Below are positions 22,880 through 50,176 of a DNA stretch of 64,000 bases, piece by piece. Under the pieces are notes generated by a model that had not been told where the DNA came from, searched no databases, and saw only the letters and a program-made list of their open reading frames with translations. The stretch covers positions 2,602,578 through 2,666,577 of the forward strand of contig NC_051435.1 in assembly GCF_001649575.2 (NCBI RefSeq), written 5' to 3'. Positions within the stretch are counted from its first letter, which is position 1. Every line of letters begins with the position of its first letter. The position numbers and the translations under genes are program-made. This stretch comes from Kryptolebias marmoratus. Lineage: Eukaryota; Chordata; Actinopteri; Cyprinodontiformes; Rivulidae.

Positions 22880-24875
22880 AGAAGATCTACAAGAACTAAA
22901 ACTAGTTTTAATAATTTAGACTGTTTTTATTTTTGTCATAAGCAAAAAAAAAAAAAGATTTCAGAGCCGTTTGTTTCTGAAAACACTTTTTAATCAACGA
23001 AGACCAACATGAAGAAAAGCTGAAATCTTTTAACGTCTCTAAGGATTCAAATAATTTAAGGTGACTCTGAATAAAAATTCAGCTTTTCTTTGTTCTTTAG
23101 CTGTAAAATATGAATAAAATAAAACAAAATGTGTAACAAGATTTGTTTTTTTTTACTGTATTTTTACAGATTTGTGAAAAAAGAAACAAGAAAATGAATC
23201 ATTACTTCTCATTTTTTAAAATTATTTACAAAAAATAATATTTATTTGATGATACTTGAGTCTAAAAAGAGCTTAATAGCCTTCAGAACAGATTTCAACT
23301 GCAGACTAATCCACAGATTTGGACTTCTGCAAGTATTTGTTTTAGAAATGCTTCTTTAAATGTCTGTTTTTTCAAATTGTACAGTAAATATAAAGCAGCT
23401 GAAGGAGGCTCAAATATCAAACGTCTGAAGATGATTTTAAGAAGCAGAGTCAAGATGTTATTTATGTTTTCCAATTTACTATCATCAGATTTGCACGAGA
23501 AATACTAAATATGCAAACACTAAAAGTTAAACTACAGAAATCTGCATTTTAGGTGGAAAATACAGTGAATGCACAGCTAAAAGTAGCTTAAAGCTAAAAA
23601 ATAAAATAACAGGTAAAAGTAAATGTAGGATAAAAACCAGCAGCTGAAGCAGATTTGAAAGATGTTTTTAAAGGAACTGACGAGATCTCAGTGTCTTTCC
23701 ATGGGTGAAAATGTTTGTAAATAAAGTTAAATATAAGATTTAAACACCTAAAGTCGGAGTGCTCGTCTGCTGAAGGTTTATATGAACGGCTGAAGTAATG
23801 CAAAGCCTGCAGAAGTAGTTGGATTACAAAAAAACAAGAGTATTGTGAACGCTGAGTCAGCATTTGCACAGAAACTCCTGCAGAGTTTGATTAATGGTTA
23901 ACATTAAAGGACTTTAACTCATCGCGGATGGAACAAACAGGTTTAACCTGACCGTGATCCAACAGGTCAAAGGTCAAACCACCGTCAATGAGTCGTTAGA
24001 GAAAAGCTAAGATTTAAATACGAGCAAGTTTTCAGAGAGAAAACAATTCAAATATAAGACTACAATCAACACTGTGACTCTGAAATCTATGAAATCAAAG
24101 TACTTAAAGGTACAGTTCAGACACTTTTAGGAAGGTTTCTGACAGGACTGATGAGCTAACGGCTAGTCTGTAGCCTGAAACTTCATACCAGGAGGTTCTA
24201 CATTACAGGGTTATTTCAGCATAAATGTTAGGAAAGTCTTGACCCTGGACAACCAGGAAATGCTACATTTTTTATTTATAAATACCCATAAATTTCCATG
24301 TCAATAACTGAAATGACAAAAGAATGGAGTTTACATAAATCCCTACGAAATATTTGATATTGAGGAAACAGTCCACTTTGGTTTTAGCTTTTTATTCTGG
24401 TCAAAATGAAGCTTTCTTCATAACTTTTACACTTTAAACTGGCCTACAGCTCCAGGTTGTTGGGCCAAAAATGGCACCTCAGTAACTCTTCAAGCAGCTT
24501 TTACTGCTTGAATAGGATGCATTGGGTTTGTAGTTTTATGCTTTGTTTAAATTAATCATCTGAAGCTGAGCAGCTTTGGGTAAAAACGATAAATTTTAAG
24601 TAAAAGTCAGAGATCCGCTCAGTTATCGCGGTGCAGTTACAGCTTCCGGCCAGCAGGAAAACCGACCGCTGATAACGGTCCTGGATTTTCTGCTGGAATG
24701 CGAAGGTTTTGGTCAGAACTTCCGGTATTTTTTTTTTTTAATAAGGGGAAAGTTAACGCCGTTCCCTTTCTGTGCTGAGACTTGCTGCTTCGTGTTCGCA
24801 GCTGGTTTTCTTGGACGCGTTTATTCGATCAAACCTGTTTGGTGAGGAACCGAAGAAGAAGAAGAAGGTGGAATT
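22880..24875. other. ddt-gstt1 intergenic DNA
   Basis: AT-rich DNA with no recognised gene. The part from about 23580 to 23740 resembles a fish repeat also glimpsed near 62440-62550. GC content rises before the gstt1 start (24620-24875), where a promoter is expected, but no TATA box is evident. Confidence 0.4.
23850..23862. promoter_or_regulatory. Candidate Nrf2/Maf (ARE/MARE) site upstream of gstt1
   Basis: CGCTGAGTCAGCA matches the TRE-type Maf element at 12 of 13 bases and contains TGAGTCAGC, the core bound by Nrf2-small Maf dimers. It lies about 1 kb upstream of the gstt1 start codon. GST genes are classical Nrf2 targets, so a role is plausible but not shown. Confidence 0.4.
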
Positions 24876-27417
24876 ATGGCGGTTGAACTGTTTCTGGACC
24901 TGAACTCGCAGCCCTGCCGCTCAGTTTACATTTTCGCGAAGAAAAACAACATCCCCTTCGAGTTTAAGAAAGTCTCCCTTATGGACGGTGAGTTTGCTGT
25001 CAGATAGAAAAAAATAAAATAAATAAAAAAGCTTTTATTTTGAAGGGCAGCAAACAGAACGCTGAAAACTTTTCGGTTAGACATTCGTGTGTTTTCCACG
25101 TGTTTTTGTTTGCATCTTTAAAAAATAAAGCATTTGTGGTGCTTTTTAATCGGAAATAAAAGTTTTTAAGTAACGCGCTTTAGTTTGGAAGGTCGCGGGT
25201 TCGATCCCAGGCAAATCCAAACGTCTCAGCGAATAAATGTGTTCCTTTTTCAGGACTGATCTCAGATTAAATCACGTTTAAAATGTTTAAGCTCTTTTCA
25301 TTGTGTTTATATTGAATATGGGGACCTGCAGAAGACATTAATTTAAAAAAAACTTCAAAATTTCCTATTTTAACTTTTTTTTTTTGCCTTTATTTTCTTT
25401 AATCCACGAGTTTCAAACACAGCAGCAGAATAATCATTTGAAGAGTCCAGGTTTGTAACTTTTACTCACCTGGGATTAAACTGCAGCCAATTAGATCGAG
25501 CCAGAGCCCTTTAGGCCCCGCCCACAGGGCTGCTGCAGCAGGTGAACCCTTCACCTTCTCTGCAGGCTTCCAACTTGGGAAATTTGGGAACTCAGAGGGA
25601 ACTACTTGCAGCCTGATTGGAGTTAGTTTTGTTTTTTGTGAGCAGCATGTAAAGACGCCGCTGCAGGTGAGTGACGGTTCTCTGTGGTTCCTTTAGGAGA
25701 GCATTTTGGAGACGAGTTTGGGAAGATCAACCTGATCAGGAAGGTTCCCGCTCTCCGAGACAGAGACTTCTGCCTGGCTGAAAGGTGACAATAAATCAAA
25801 TTAAAAAAAAAATGAGATTAAAGCTGTAAGTTCCGTCGTGACTCACGTTTGTTTCCCTGCAGCGTCGCCATCATGCTCTACCTCGCCGACAAGTTCAAGA
25901 CCCCGGACCCGTGGTACCCGGCCGACATCCGGCAGCGCGCTCGCGTCAACGAGTACCTGTCGTGGCAGCACGCGGCCATCCGGCTGCACGGGTCCAAGAT
26001 GTTCTGGCTCAGGGTGCGTCTCCCAACGCCGCCTCGCTGAAAACAGAAAGGAAGGAAACTGAGATGTGTTTGTTTTGCAGCTCATGATTCCTAAGATGGG
26101 TGTGGACGTCCCGAAGGACAAGATGGACGCGGCGCTGGAGGACCTGAACGCCTCCCTGAAGCTCATCGAGGACAAGTTCCTCGGGGACCGAGCCTTCATC
26201 GCCGGGGACCGCATGTCGCTCGCCGACCTGGTCGCCATCGTGGAGATCATGCAGGTGAGCTGACGGCGAGCGGCGAGGACCAAGCTGAAAGGACAAAACG
26301 GGGGGTAAAAGGTGAACAGTAGCTAAAAGCTAACAGTAGCAGAACAGTAGCTAAATGCATTAAAAGGCAAACTAAAAGTAGCAAAAAGTTCAAAGCTAAA
26401 TGTATCAGAAGGCTAGCTAAAAGTAGCAATAATGCTATCTGATATGTAAAAATGCAGAATGGTAGCTAAAAGGTAAAAGTAGCAACAGGCTAGCTAGGTT
26501 AGCTAAAGCAGAATGATAGCTAAAAGTAACAGAACGGTTGCTAGACGTAGCAAAAGGCTAGTTAAAAGTAGCACCAACGCTATCTAAAATATAAAAAAGC
26601 AGAATGGTAGCTAAATTATAAAAGTAGGGAAAGGCTAGCTAAAATCAGAATGGTAGCTAAAAGTAGCAAAAAGACTATTTAAAAAGCAAAACATATTAGA
26701 AGGCTAGCTAACAAGAAAAATAGTAAAAAAAAAGGCTAGCAATAATGCTATCTGATATGTAAAAAAAGCAGAATGGTAGCTAATAGGTAAAAGTAGCTAA
26801 AGGCTAGCTAGGTTAGCTAAAGCAGAATGATAGCTAAAAGTAACAGAACGTAGCAAAATGCTAGTTAAAAGTAGCAACAACGCTATCTAAAATGTAAAAA
26901 AGCAGAATGGTAGCTAAAAGGTAAAAGTAGCTAAAGGCTAGCTAATAGCTAAAAGCAGAATGATAGCTAAAAGGTAAACGTAGCAGAACAGTAACTAAAA
27001 GCCAAACAGTGTTTTTGTTAAAGTTAAATATTTTAAAAAGTAAAAAAGTTATAAAATCTAAAAGTGGTTCCTCTCGTCTCCTGAACGAGCCGAACGTTTG
27101 GATACAAGAACAGCTAAAATAAAAGAATTCTGAACAGGACAGCAGAGCCGTTTGGGTCAGGACCGGTCGTGGTTCGCTCCACGCTAACGGACATCCTCGT
27201 CCTCCTGTCTCCCCGTCAGCCCGTGGGTTCTGGTTTGGACGTGTTCGAGGGCCGACCCAAGCTGGGCGCGTGGCGGGACCGGGTCCGAGCCGCTGTGGGG
27301 GAGGAGCTCTTCGACGAGGCCCACCGGACCATCATGGAGTCCCAGGAGTGGGTGAAGGCCATGGATGGGAGCACGCTGCAGGCGTTCAAACCCCGGATCC
27401 TCCGGATGTTCATGTGA
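24876..27417 (+). CDS. gstt1: Glutathione S-transferase theta, 5 exons, 240 aa
   Basis: Theta-class GSTs conjugate glutathione to small electrophiles such as halogenated alkanes and are cytosolic. Exons are 24876-24987, 25697-25784, 25863-26013, 26081-26254 and 27220-27417, in frame throughout, giving 240 aa, the usual theta length. The N-terminal thioredoxin-like domain begins MAVELFLDLNSQPCRSVYIF; Ser11 in the LNSQPCR motif is the expected catalytic serine of this class. KVPALRDRDFCLAESVAIML contributes the glutathione-binding ES pair. The helical C-terminal domain shows RARVNEYLSWQH, LIEDKFLGDRAF, SLADLVAIVEIMQ and VFEGRPKLGAWRDRV. The numeral 1 follows the closest family I remember; fish have several theta paralogs, so gstt1a or gstt1b cannot be decided here. 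Confidence 0.95.
26310..27010. repeat. TAGCTAAAAGTAGC repeat filling gstt1 intron 4
   Basis: Dozens of imperfect copies of phrases such as AATGGTAGCTAAAAGTAGC, GCAAAAGGCTAGC and AACGCTATCTAAAA fill most of the last gstt1 intron. A larger unit of roughly 250-300 bp repeats (compare 26420-26640 with 26740-26960). Confidence 0.9.
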
Positions 27418-27522
27418 GCGGAACGTCTCGAGTTCTCCGATTATATAACCGAGGAATGTGAAACAGGAGGTTCTGCTCCTCTGGGACCGTCGGAACGTCG
27501 GATCCCGCTTCTCTGCCGAATC

Positions 27523-27528
27523 AATAAA
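27523..27528 (+). terminator. gstt1 polyadenylation signal (AATAAA)
   Basis: AATAAA in the context GAATCAATAAAGTTTA lies 105 nt after the gstt1 stop codon. Confidence 0.7.
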
Positions 27529-27929
27529 GTTTATTTCTCTCCCGATTTCTGCGTCCGTCTTTAAACTCGACCGCTTTAAGTTTCAGTCTGCGGATCTGAG
27601 AACCGATGGAGTTAATCTGAGTCAGAGCTCAGGAAGTGAGGAAGTGCTGCCACCTGCTGGGAGACACCTGCAGCTGCAAAACAGGAAGTCCCCATTTAAA
27701 CACCAAAATGATTTCCTGAAGGTATCTGATGACCCTCAGCTACTACCAAGCTGAACTTTTAGCTGAATATCTGTAAAAGTCACCGAGCTTGCGGGCCAGG
27801 AGTGATTAGCTGCGGCGTCCATCTTGAACCGGGTCGACTCGTTAAAGTATTTCACACTCGGGCAAAAAAAAAGAACGAGGGGACGTCTGTTTTGTTTACG
27901 TTGAGTGCGTACCTGCATTTCAGTTCTGT

Positions 27930-28570
27930 ATCCACATTATGCTGCAAATATGCATCCAGATCCTTGAATTCAGGTGTGTAAAATCAAGCCCCGAGGCATG
28001 CAGACTGCTTCTACAACCATCTGTGAAGGAATGGGTCACTCTCAGGAGCTCGCCGCGACAGGACGCCACCTGAGCAGGAAGCCCAGTTACTTCTGCTAAA
28101 TACTCCACAGTCAGGCTGTCAGTGGTTTTAGAACAAAGTGGTCGGCCGTGTAAAACCACAGAGTGGGCTCAGGGGACGCCGAGGGGCACAGAGGTCACCG
28201 AACGTCCCGCAGAGACCTCCAACCTTTCATGAGGTCTTCAGATCAGCTCATTTCCATGGCAACAGCTGCATCCAAGCCTTCCATCACCAAGAGCAAAGGA
28301 CAGCCCCATTGGACTCTAGAGCGTTGGAGACATGTCCTCTGGACGAGTCTGGGTTCAGGACTCGTCAGGAGACCGGTTCTTGTCTGACTGCATGTAAAGT
28401 GTAAAGTTTGGTGGAGGGAGGATCATGGTGTGGGGTTGTTCTTCACGCTTCAGCACACAGAGACACGTTGGACATATTCGTGCTCCCGTCTTTGTTGGAC
28501 AGTTTTGGGGGACAACCTGACACAAAGCAAGGTCCATGTGTCCGACCTGGACCCGACAGAACCCCTGTAA
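27930..28570 (+). mobile_element. Decayed Tc1-like transposase remnant
   Basis: The plus strand carries recognisable Tc1 pieces in order: a stretch with CACTGGACTCTAGAG-like wording (28308-28325), TTTGGTGGAGGGAGGATCATGGTGTGG (28408-28434) encoding FGGGRIMVWG, and CACAAAGCAAGGTCCAT with ACCTGGACCCGACAGAACCC. Frameshifts and deletions separate them, so it is a pseudogene fragment. Confidence 0.75.
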
Positions 28571-28599
28571 CGTCTTTAAGTTCTCCTGCACCTGTGGAA

Positions 28600-29060
28600 A
28601 GCAGAGTGGGCCAGCAGCAGGGCAGGATGTGGACCAGGAGGACCGCGGGCCGCCGGCAGGGGGCGCTGTGCCCCCGTGTCGGTGCGCGGCGCCCGGACTC
28701 CCTCCGCCGCTGCGCCTCGGTGCTGGTAATCCGTGCTGAGACCCGGTTCCGTGTGGCGCTGCGGGGCTCGGCTCGGCTCGGTTCGGCTCGGCAGAACCCG
28801 GAGGCAACAGCAGGACCGTCCGCAGCAGCTTCGGGTATTTTTTATGTTTTAATTTTGATTTAAATGATGATGACGTGAAGCCCTCCGGAGCGGAGGAACT
28901 TGTTTCTGCGCGCGGGGATGATTGCGTTAAAGAGCCGCGGACGGGTCCGAACCGAACCGGTCCGGATGGCGGTTCCACCTGAACGACCTTGGGTGACCGG
29001 ATGAGCAGAACGGGACCTTCCCGCTGCAGTTTGTTGAAAGTCTGTGCAGCTTTGTGGGTC
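28600..29060. promoter_or_regulatory. GC-rich, CpG-rich block, possible c2orf88 promoter
   Basis: This stretch is markedly richer in CpG than its surroundings and includes a CGGCT pentanucleotide run (28765-28792). It lies 1.5 kb upstream of the single coding exon of c2orf88, so it may hold the promoter and 5' UTR exon of that gene. No start site or donor could be fixed. Confidence 0.3.
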
Positions 29061-29124
29061 TCGTTCAGAACCGGGATGTTTTTTTTTTAATCGCCCGCCG
29101 CCGAAAGAAGAGCGATCATGTTTC

Positions 29125-29560
29125 TGATCCGTTTCTGTCTGTTAGCAAAATATCTCCCGAACCGCTGGACGGATTCTAATGAAACTTTCGGAGAACGATC
29201 GCTGGATTCGGCTCCGCGTCTCGTCAACTTTCGGGCTCAGTCTAGTTCAAAATGGCCGCCACAGCCAAGCGTATCCAGCGAACACAAAAACGGCAACAAC
29301 TCCGTCAGTTTTACAGCTACCGAGCTGAAATTTGGTGTGGTAGTAGCTGAGACTGACCCCAAACTTGTGCCTTGACCGCGAACCGATCGCGCGAGATCTG
29401 CGTTCCAAACTTTGGAGTCAAATCTGTCTGTCTGTTAGCAAAATATCTCGCGAACCATTGGACGGATTTCAAAGAAACTCTCTGGAGGAAATCGCTGGGC
29501 CAGCACAGTTTAAGATGGCCGCCACAACTAAACGGTGGGGTCATAGCTGAGGGTCATCCC
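29125..29560. repeat. Two tandem copies of a TAGCAAAATATCTC-type dispersed repeat
   Basis: Copy one (about 29143-29345) and copy two (about 29437-29560) both contain TTAGCAAAATATCTC followed by CGAACC, TGGACGGATT, AAGATGGCCGCCAC or close variants, and a GCTGAAATTTGGTG-like tail. Related copies lie at about 37686-37800 and 60800-61040, and a reverse copy at about 27725-27850. The family is unnamed here. Confidence 0.75.
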
Positions 29561-30379
29561 CGGCGCACGCGAAATGAAGTCATTTTACTTTCAAGGTTTA
29601 ACCAAAATGGTTAAAAACGGCGTCATTCCTCAACACGACGACCCCCGGCGGCGGGCGACAAGCATTCCTTCCAGGAGTGTCGGGTCGTTAATGTTGGCTG
29701 AGCCGAGTCTGCGCCACTCCCAGACGGAATAAATCATTCATGGACTCCAGGATGCTCCCGGAGAGAAGCACCTCCTTCGGTCTGCAGTCGGTTCGTGGAA
29801 ACAGACGGGACACGGGGGGACAGGGTCCATGACAGGGTCCATGTGTCACGAAACAAGGCGGCGGCCTGAGTCTTAAACCTGAGTCAGTTTCAGATTTCTA
29901 TAAACCATCTGGCTGCTGAGACCTGGGAAAGCTCAGGTGATGATGTCACGGCTCTGGAGGCGTCTGATTGGTTCGTGAGTTAATTGAACACATCATTGAC
30001 CTGCAGAACCCTGGTTCAGTGTCCAGCTGAGGTTCCGAAGCTGCTCAGAGTCTTTGTCCTCACAGGGACGAGTCCTGGACCAACATGAGCTGAAATGTCC
30101 CTCAGGGAGGACGAAGACACGTCTCCCACAGAAACATCAAGTCCTGATCGTGGAAAGGCGACTCAGTTCCACCAGGAACTAAACCCTAAACCGTATTTTT
30201 AAGCTTCCTTATCCCTGAAGTCCTTCCTGTTTTCTCTCCGCAGGTGAGGACATGAGAAGACGGGGCGGCGTTCCTCCACGATGGTCCCCCTGAACGCGAC
30301 GCCGGGACTCGCGGCTGGAAGCGGATGACAGGAAGTTGAGGCGCTGTTGAAGTGAATCGATGAGCCATCCCTCCGGAGG

Positions 30380-30628
30380 ATGGGCTGCGTCAAATCCAAG
30401 AGGAGCGAGGCCGCCTCCCAGCACGCCAACGCCACGGAGAGGAGGAGGACGGCGGGCGAGAAGGCCTACCTGGTGGGCTCGGAGGAGAGCTCCCCCCAGG
30501 TGGACCCGGTCCTGCTGGAGTACGCCCAGAGGCTGTCGGAGGAGATCGTGGCCCGCGCCGTGCAGCAGTGGGTGGAGGTGGACAGCCGCTACAGCGACAT
30601 CCCCTACATCGAGTGTGACGTGCCATGA
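30380..30628 (+). CDS. c2orf88: Small membrane A-kinase anchor protein (smAKAP, C2orf88), 82 aa
   Basis: smAKAP tethers the type I regulatory subunit of protein kinase A to the plasma membrane. The 82-aa frame begins MGCVKSKRSEA: Gly2 is a myristoylation site and Cys3 a palmitoylation site, as in the human protein. The anchoring helix is visible as VLLEYAQRLSEEIVARAVQQW (residues about 45-65), followed by the conserved ending SDIPYIECDVP, close to the human DIPYIESEGP. The whole coding region is in one exon; an acceptor-like CTCTCCGCAG at 30234-30243 suggests a spliced 5' UTR. Position and strand between mstn and hibch match the human order. The start is the only ATG giving the MGC acylation motif. 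Confidence 0.93.
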   Translation: MGCVKSKRSEAASQHANATERRRTAGEKAYLVGSEESSPQVDPVLLEYAQRLSEEIVARAVQQWVEVDSRYSDIPYIECDVP

Positions 30629-30639
30629 CGGGAGGCGGG

Positions 30640-33340
30640 ACCCGGAGGGGGAGTCCCGGAGGTCCTGGAGACAAATCAAGGAATGAATCATTCATGGAGT
30701 GAGAGTCTGGAGCCGCGCCGAGGCCGGTGATCCGATCCCCCGCCGCTCCGCTTTTAAACCCAATCAGATATTTGCTGTGAAAGTTGAGTCGACTCGCTGT
30801 CGTCCAGGAGGGTTATTATTAGAGCTGATGGTTCGGAGAAGGACCCTGCCCGATCAGAAACTCGCCGTCCTGAGCGCCGCTCCTTCAGATCCCGCCTTTC
30901 CTCGCAGCTGCGCCGTAAAAACAATCAAAAGTTGAGGATAAAAACGCAGAATGGACCCAGGCTCCTCGGCTGTTTCCTGCCCCGGTCACCAGAACTTTAA
31001 CTTCAGTGAGAAGCAGAAAGTAGGAAATATTCCGAGCCATTCCCTGGAACCGGGCCGAGGTGGAGGTCAGGGGTCAGTCAGGATAAAACCAGTCGACGTG
31101 CAGAAATTAATTCAGCTTTAAATCAGATTATTTAGGTGATTTCTTTGCATTTATTGAGATGATTCAGATGAGCTTGGTGATAAAAACCACTTTTTATTTC
31201 CCATATTTTTGTGAATTCTCTAAGTTTGAAACAGGACCTGATTTATTTATCCCGGCTGACCTCAGATCAGTTTATTTGAGGTTATTTAAGGTCTAAATAA
31301 GCAACAAACTGCTCCATTTTTTAGGTTAATTAACTAATTAATTAGTGTTTGTTAATTTTAAGGGAATTTTGTGGCTCTTTATAAGTTTTATTCAGCTGGA
31401 GAGATGATAGCTGCGGCAGACTCCCCTCCGAGGAGCCGGGTTCTTCCTGTGATCGTTTACAGGGTTCTGGATCCGCGGTTCTCCGGACTTTCTGCTTTTT
31501 TTACTCAGTTTCAGTTCTTGAATCTGACCAACGCTTGACAGGAAGTCAGATTTTAGCTCCAACAAGGCAGTGGTTCCCAAATGAAGGTTCTGGACCCACT
31601 GTGGGTCAGATGATCCACAGAAACCTAAAAGTCTTAAAATAAATGAACCGTAGCTGATATAAAGAGGTAAAAACAGCAGTTTTAAATGGATCAGAACAAG
31701 TTTTTATCCGTGTTTAGTCACTTTTGTTTTGGCCCAAAGCTGAAACGTTTGGGAAGCGGACGTCTCAGGTCCCGTTTCAGGTCGTTTATTTAAAAAAATT
31801 CAATTAAAACAAGATTTTCAGACTCTAATTATCTGCTGGAGTCCTCCAGATTCATCCATTTTCTGTAGGAATCACCTGGTCGGAGCTAAAATCCTCTTTT
31901 TGATCCTAAATAACTGAGTTATTTTTGGAGTTTTTCACGGATTCAGATAAAGAAATGTGTCTCTGTGACATGGAGCCTTTTCAGGAGAGAAAATGTTCAG
32001 AAAACTGAGGGGAAGAAGCAGCTAAAAGTCCAAAGAAAACCCTGAGAAAGTCCGGAGAGCGGCTGATCAGAGCGGACCAGGTGGACGGCGTTACGAGTCG
32101 AGCTGTTTACGCTCAGGTTTTTATCCAGAACTCGACTCAAGCTCGCCTGCGGAGCGTCCTCACCACATGCCTTCTCCGGGAAAACTTTGTGCTTCGATAT
32201 ACAGGCAGAGAAATCCGCCTCAGACTCGTTAATCCTGCAGGGTTAACGAGTCAGAGGAGGTTTTAAAGTCTCTCAGGGGTCAGAGGTCATCAGACGTTTG
32301 TCTTCAGAGGAAACTGGGAAGATCTGCTGACGATCTGTTCTGGTTTTCCTCTGACGGACTCGTGGAAACATCCGAGTCTTCCATCTGAAAACGGTCCGGG
32401 ATCGTCACTCATTTTAATCTCCCAAACCACCCCCAGAGGCGGGCGATCATGTAAGTGCCTGCGTCTGCTCACAGTTAGGAACTCGCGACACAAAGTGTTC
32501 AGCCGTCGTCTCCTTCCTGACCCTTCCGGGCCTCCGTAGAGGTCAAAGTCGAGTTCTTCCAACCGCGGGCCGCACGAGCCAAATAAATCTGCTGCCAGCG
32601 CTCACAGGAGGGGGCGGGGCTTTGACTTCGGGTGGAAGAACTGCAGCAGGAAAAGACGATTTAACCTCAATAAATCTGAAGCTTTTCCAGGATTTAGGTT
32701 CATCTGAGGGTTTGTTTATTTCAAACTCCTCTCCTGCAGATATTTACCCTAAAATGACTTAAAATGAGTGACTTTCTGCTCACAGCCTGTACTTTTATTA
32801 TCTGTAAACTCTGATGCCAATAAATGAAAAACATGCCTTCAGTCAATAAAACGCTTCATCCCTCACGAGTTAAAGTCCAAGTTTCAACATTTCCTGTGTT
32901 TGCTCGGGAGCAGCAGTCAGTCGAAGGTTCGGCTCGGAGACGTCTGTTTGAAGAGCGAGCTCATAAACTGTGACGCCGCTGAGGAAACGGCAGCCTGCGT
33001 TCCCTCAGCGTCGTCTGAAATATGTGCAGCTTATCGTCTCTGAACCGAGCCGAGCCGAAGCTTCGAGAACCTCCTGGATGTTCTGGCTCAGAGACGCAGA
33101 ACCCGCTGGTCGGAACGCGTAAATGAAATGTGTCTAACAGCAGTCCTCCGATCTTATCAGGAGGTTTACAGGAACAAGAAGAGCGGCTCATAAAAAGTAT
33201 GGCTTCAGAAACACACGGTTGAGCAACTCTGGTGTTTAAAAACAAAAAATATATATTATATAATTTATATATTTACGGATCAACTAAATGTTATGCTTCA
33301 CCTTTAATTATTTCACCAAAAGGGGAATCAGTGAGACAAA
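30640..33340. other. c2orf88-hibch intergenic DNA
   Basis: No gene recognised. It probably includes the c2orf88 3' UTR. Phrases such as AAGCAGCTAAAAGTCCAAAGAAAA near 32018 recur near 20827, 47195 and 55950, marking another dispersed repeat. A minus-strand open frame at 32290-32562 shows no family signature. Confidence 0.4.
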
Positions 33341-33349
33341 CACAAAGGG

Positions 33350-34125
33350 ATCAGGAGGTTCTGCTGGTCTGGAGCCCAACGCCAGAGTGGAACGCCATCA
33401 GCAATGACCTCAGAGAAGCAGCTGGGAAGGGTCAAAGGTCATTAAGGGTCCATCGTTCTACAGAGAGGAGACATTTCAGACAGCTGCTGATTCACCCTGA
33501 AGGTCAGACCGTGCAATGAGCTCCACCTCAGACTCTACAGGCCTCAGTCAGCAGGTCAAAGGTTAAAGCCTCGTCTCTCGACTTGAAGGAGCCTCAGAAC
33601 CTCAGAGGTTCAGAACCAGCAGGTTCTGCAGGTGTGTGTTAACACAACAACAGGGAGGAACGACATCAGCAATGACCTCTGAGATGATGCCAATCAATGT
33701 GGGAAGGGTCAAAGGTCATTTCCAAACTATCTGGAGTCCATCCTTCTACAGAGAGGAGACATTAAAGACAGCTGCTGATCTTCACCCTGAAGGTCAGACC
33801 GTGCAATGAGCTCCACCTCAGCCTCTACAGGCCTCAGTCAGCAGGTCAAAGGTCAAAGGTTAAAGCCTCTTCTCTCGACTTGAAGGAACCAGAAGACTTC
33901 AGGAGCAGAACCAGACCAGAGGACAGATGTTTACCCAGAATGCACTGCAGCTGTCAGCACGGTGGTGGAGGGCTGATGGTTTGGGCTGATTCTGGAGTCA
34001 GATGTGAGGCCACCTGTCCGACAAACAGGACGGTCCAGAACCAGAACCAGAACCAGAACCTCAGAGAGCTGAGCAGAAACCAACGATGGAAAGAAGAGTG
34101 GGCCACAACTCCTCCACAGCCTTTT
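33350..34125 (+). mobile_element. Tc1-derived compound repeat, copy 3 (longest plus-strand copy)
   Basis: Contains two successive blocks with CTGAAGGTCAGACCGTGCAA and CAGTCAGCAGGTCAAAGGT, then the part encoding CQHGGGGLMVWA. It ends with AGAGTGGGCCACAACTCCTCC encoding KEEWATTPP-like sequence, which matches the Tc1 C-terminal motif KEEWAKIPP. Frames are interrupted and most of the DDE domain is missing, so it cannot encode a transposase. Confidence 0.8.
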
Positions 34126-34500
34126 AGATTTGAGGTTATTTAATGATTCTGCACCGATCCGACTCCGGCTCATAAATAATTCAGAAACACGAGATCTGAT
34201 GAGTCCGTCAGAAACAAATAAATATAAAAACACGTTTTAAGGATAATATTAATAAATGTATTTGTCAAACTAAGAGAAAAGCCATTATCTGCTGCAGAAC
34301 CGGATGAAACGGATCCGTGTCACATCAACGAACACCCACGGGAGACATGATGAAGCACTCAGCAGTGAGAGGAAAACTAATATCCACAGTTAGCTCCTCT
34401 TTTCTGATATTATCTTCCATCTTCTGGTTGCAAACGACCAATCAGAGCGTCGGTTTTCCTCCGGACCACGGCGGCGCCCGAGACGGCGGGAAGTGGCGGT

Positions 34501-50041
<15,541 letters not shown>

Positions 50042-50139
50042 TATATTTATTTTAACTCGGGTTTGAACCGTTTGGCCGGGAGCCGCGCTTACTACGCTCC
50101 GCCGCTTGTTTATTTCCGGGAGGAGGGGAAAGAAGGTTC

Positions 50140-50176
50140 ACGCTGATTGGTTGGTTGGTGCCGACGCGCATGCGCA
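50140..50176 (-). promoter_or_regulatory. hibch promoter: NRF1-type palindrome and CCAAT box
   Basis: GCGCATGCGC (50166-50175) is the palindromic core of the NRF1 motif, which is common in promoters of nuclear genes for mitochondrial proteins. An inverted ATTGGTTGG (CCAAT on the minus strand) lies next to it at about 50146-50154. Both are 100-135 bp upstream of the hibch start codon; no TATA box is seen. Confidence 0.65.

Noticed and set aside
25196..25212. tRNA B-box-like GGTTCGATCCC in gstt1 intron 1
   Set aside because: No A box at the right distance and no cloverleaf, so neither a tRNA nor a recognisable SINE head.
32290..32562. Minus-strand open frame starting MEELDFDLYGGPEG
   Set aside because: No recognisable domain, no splice context, and composition like its surroundings.
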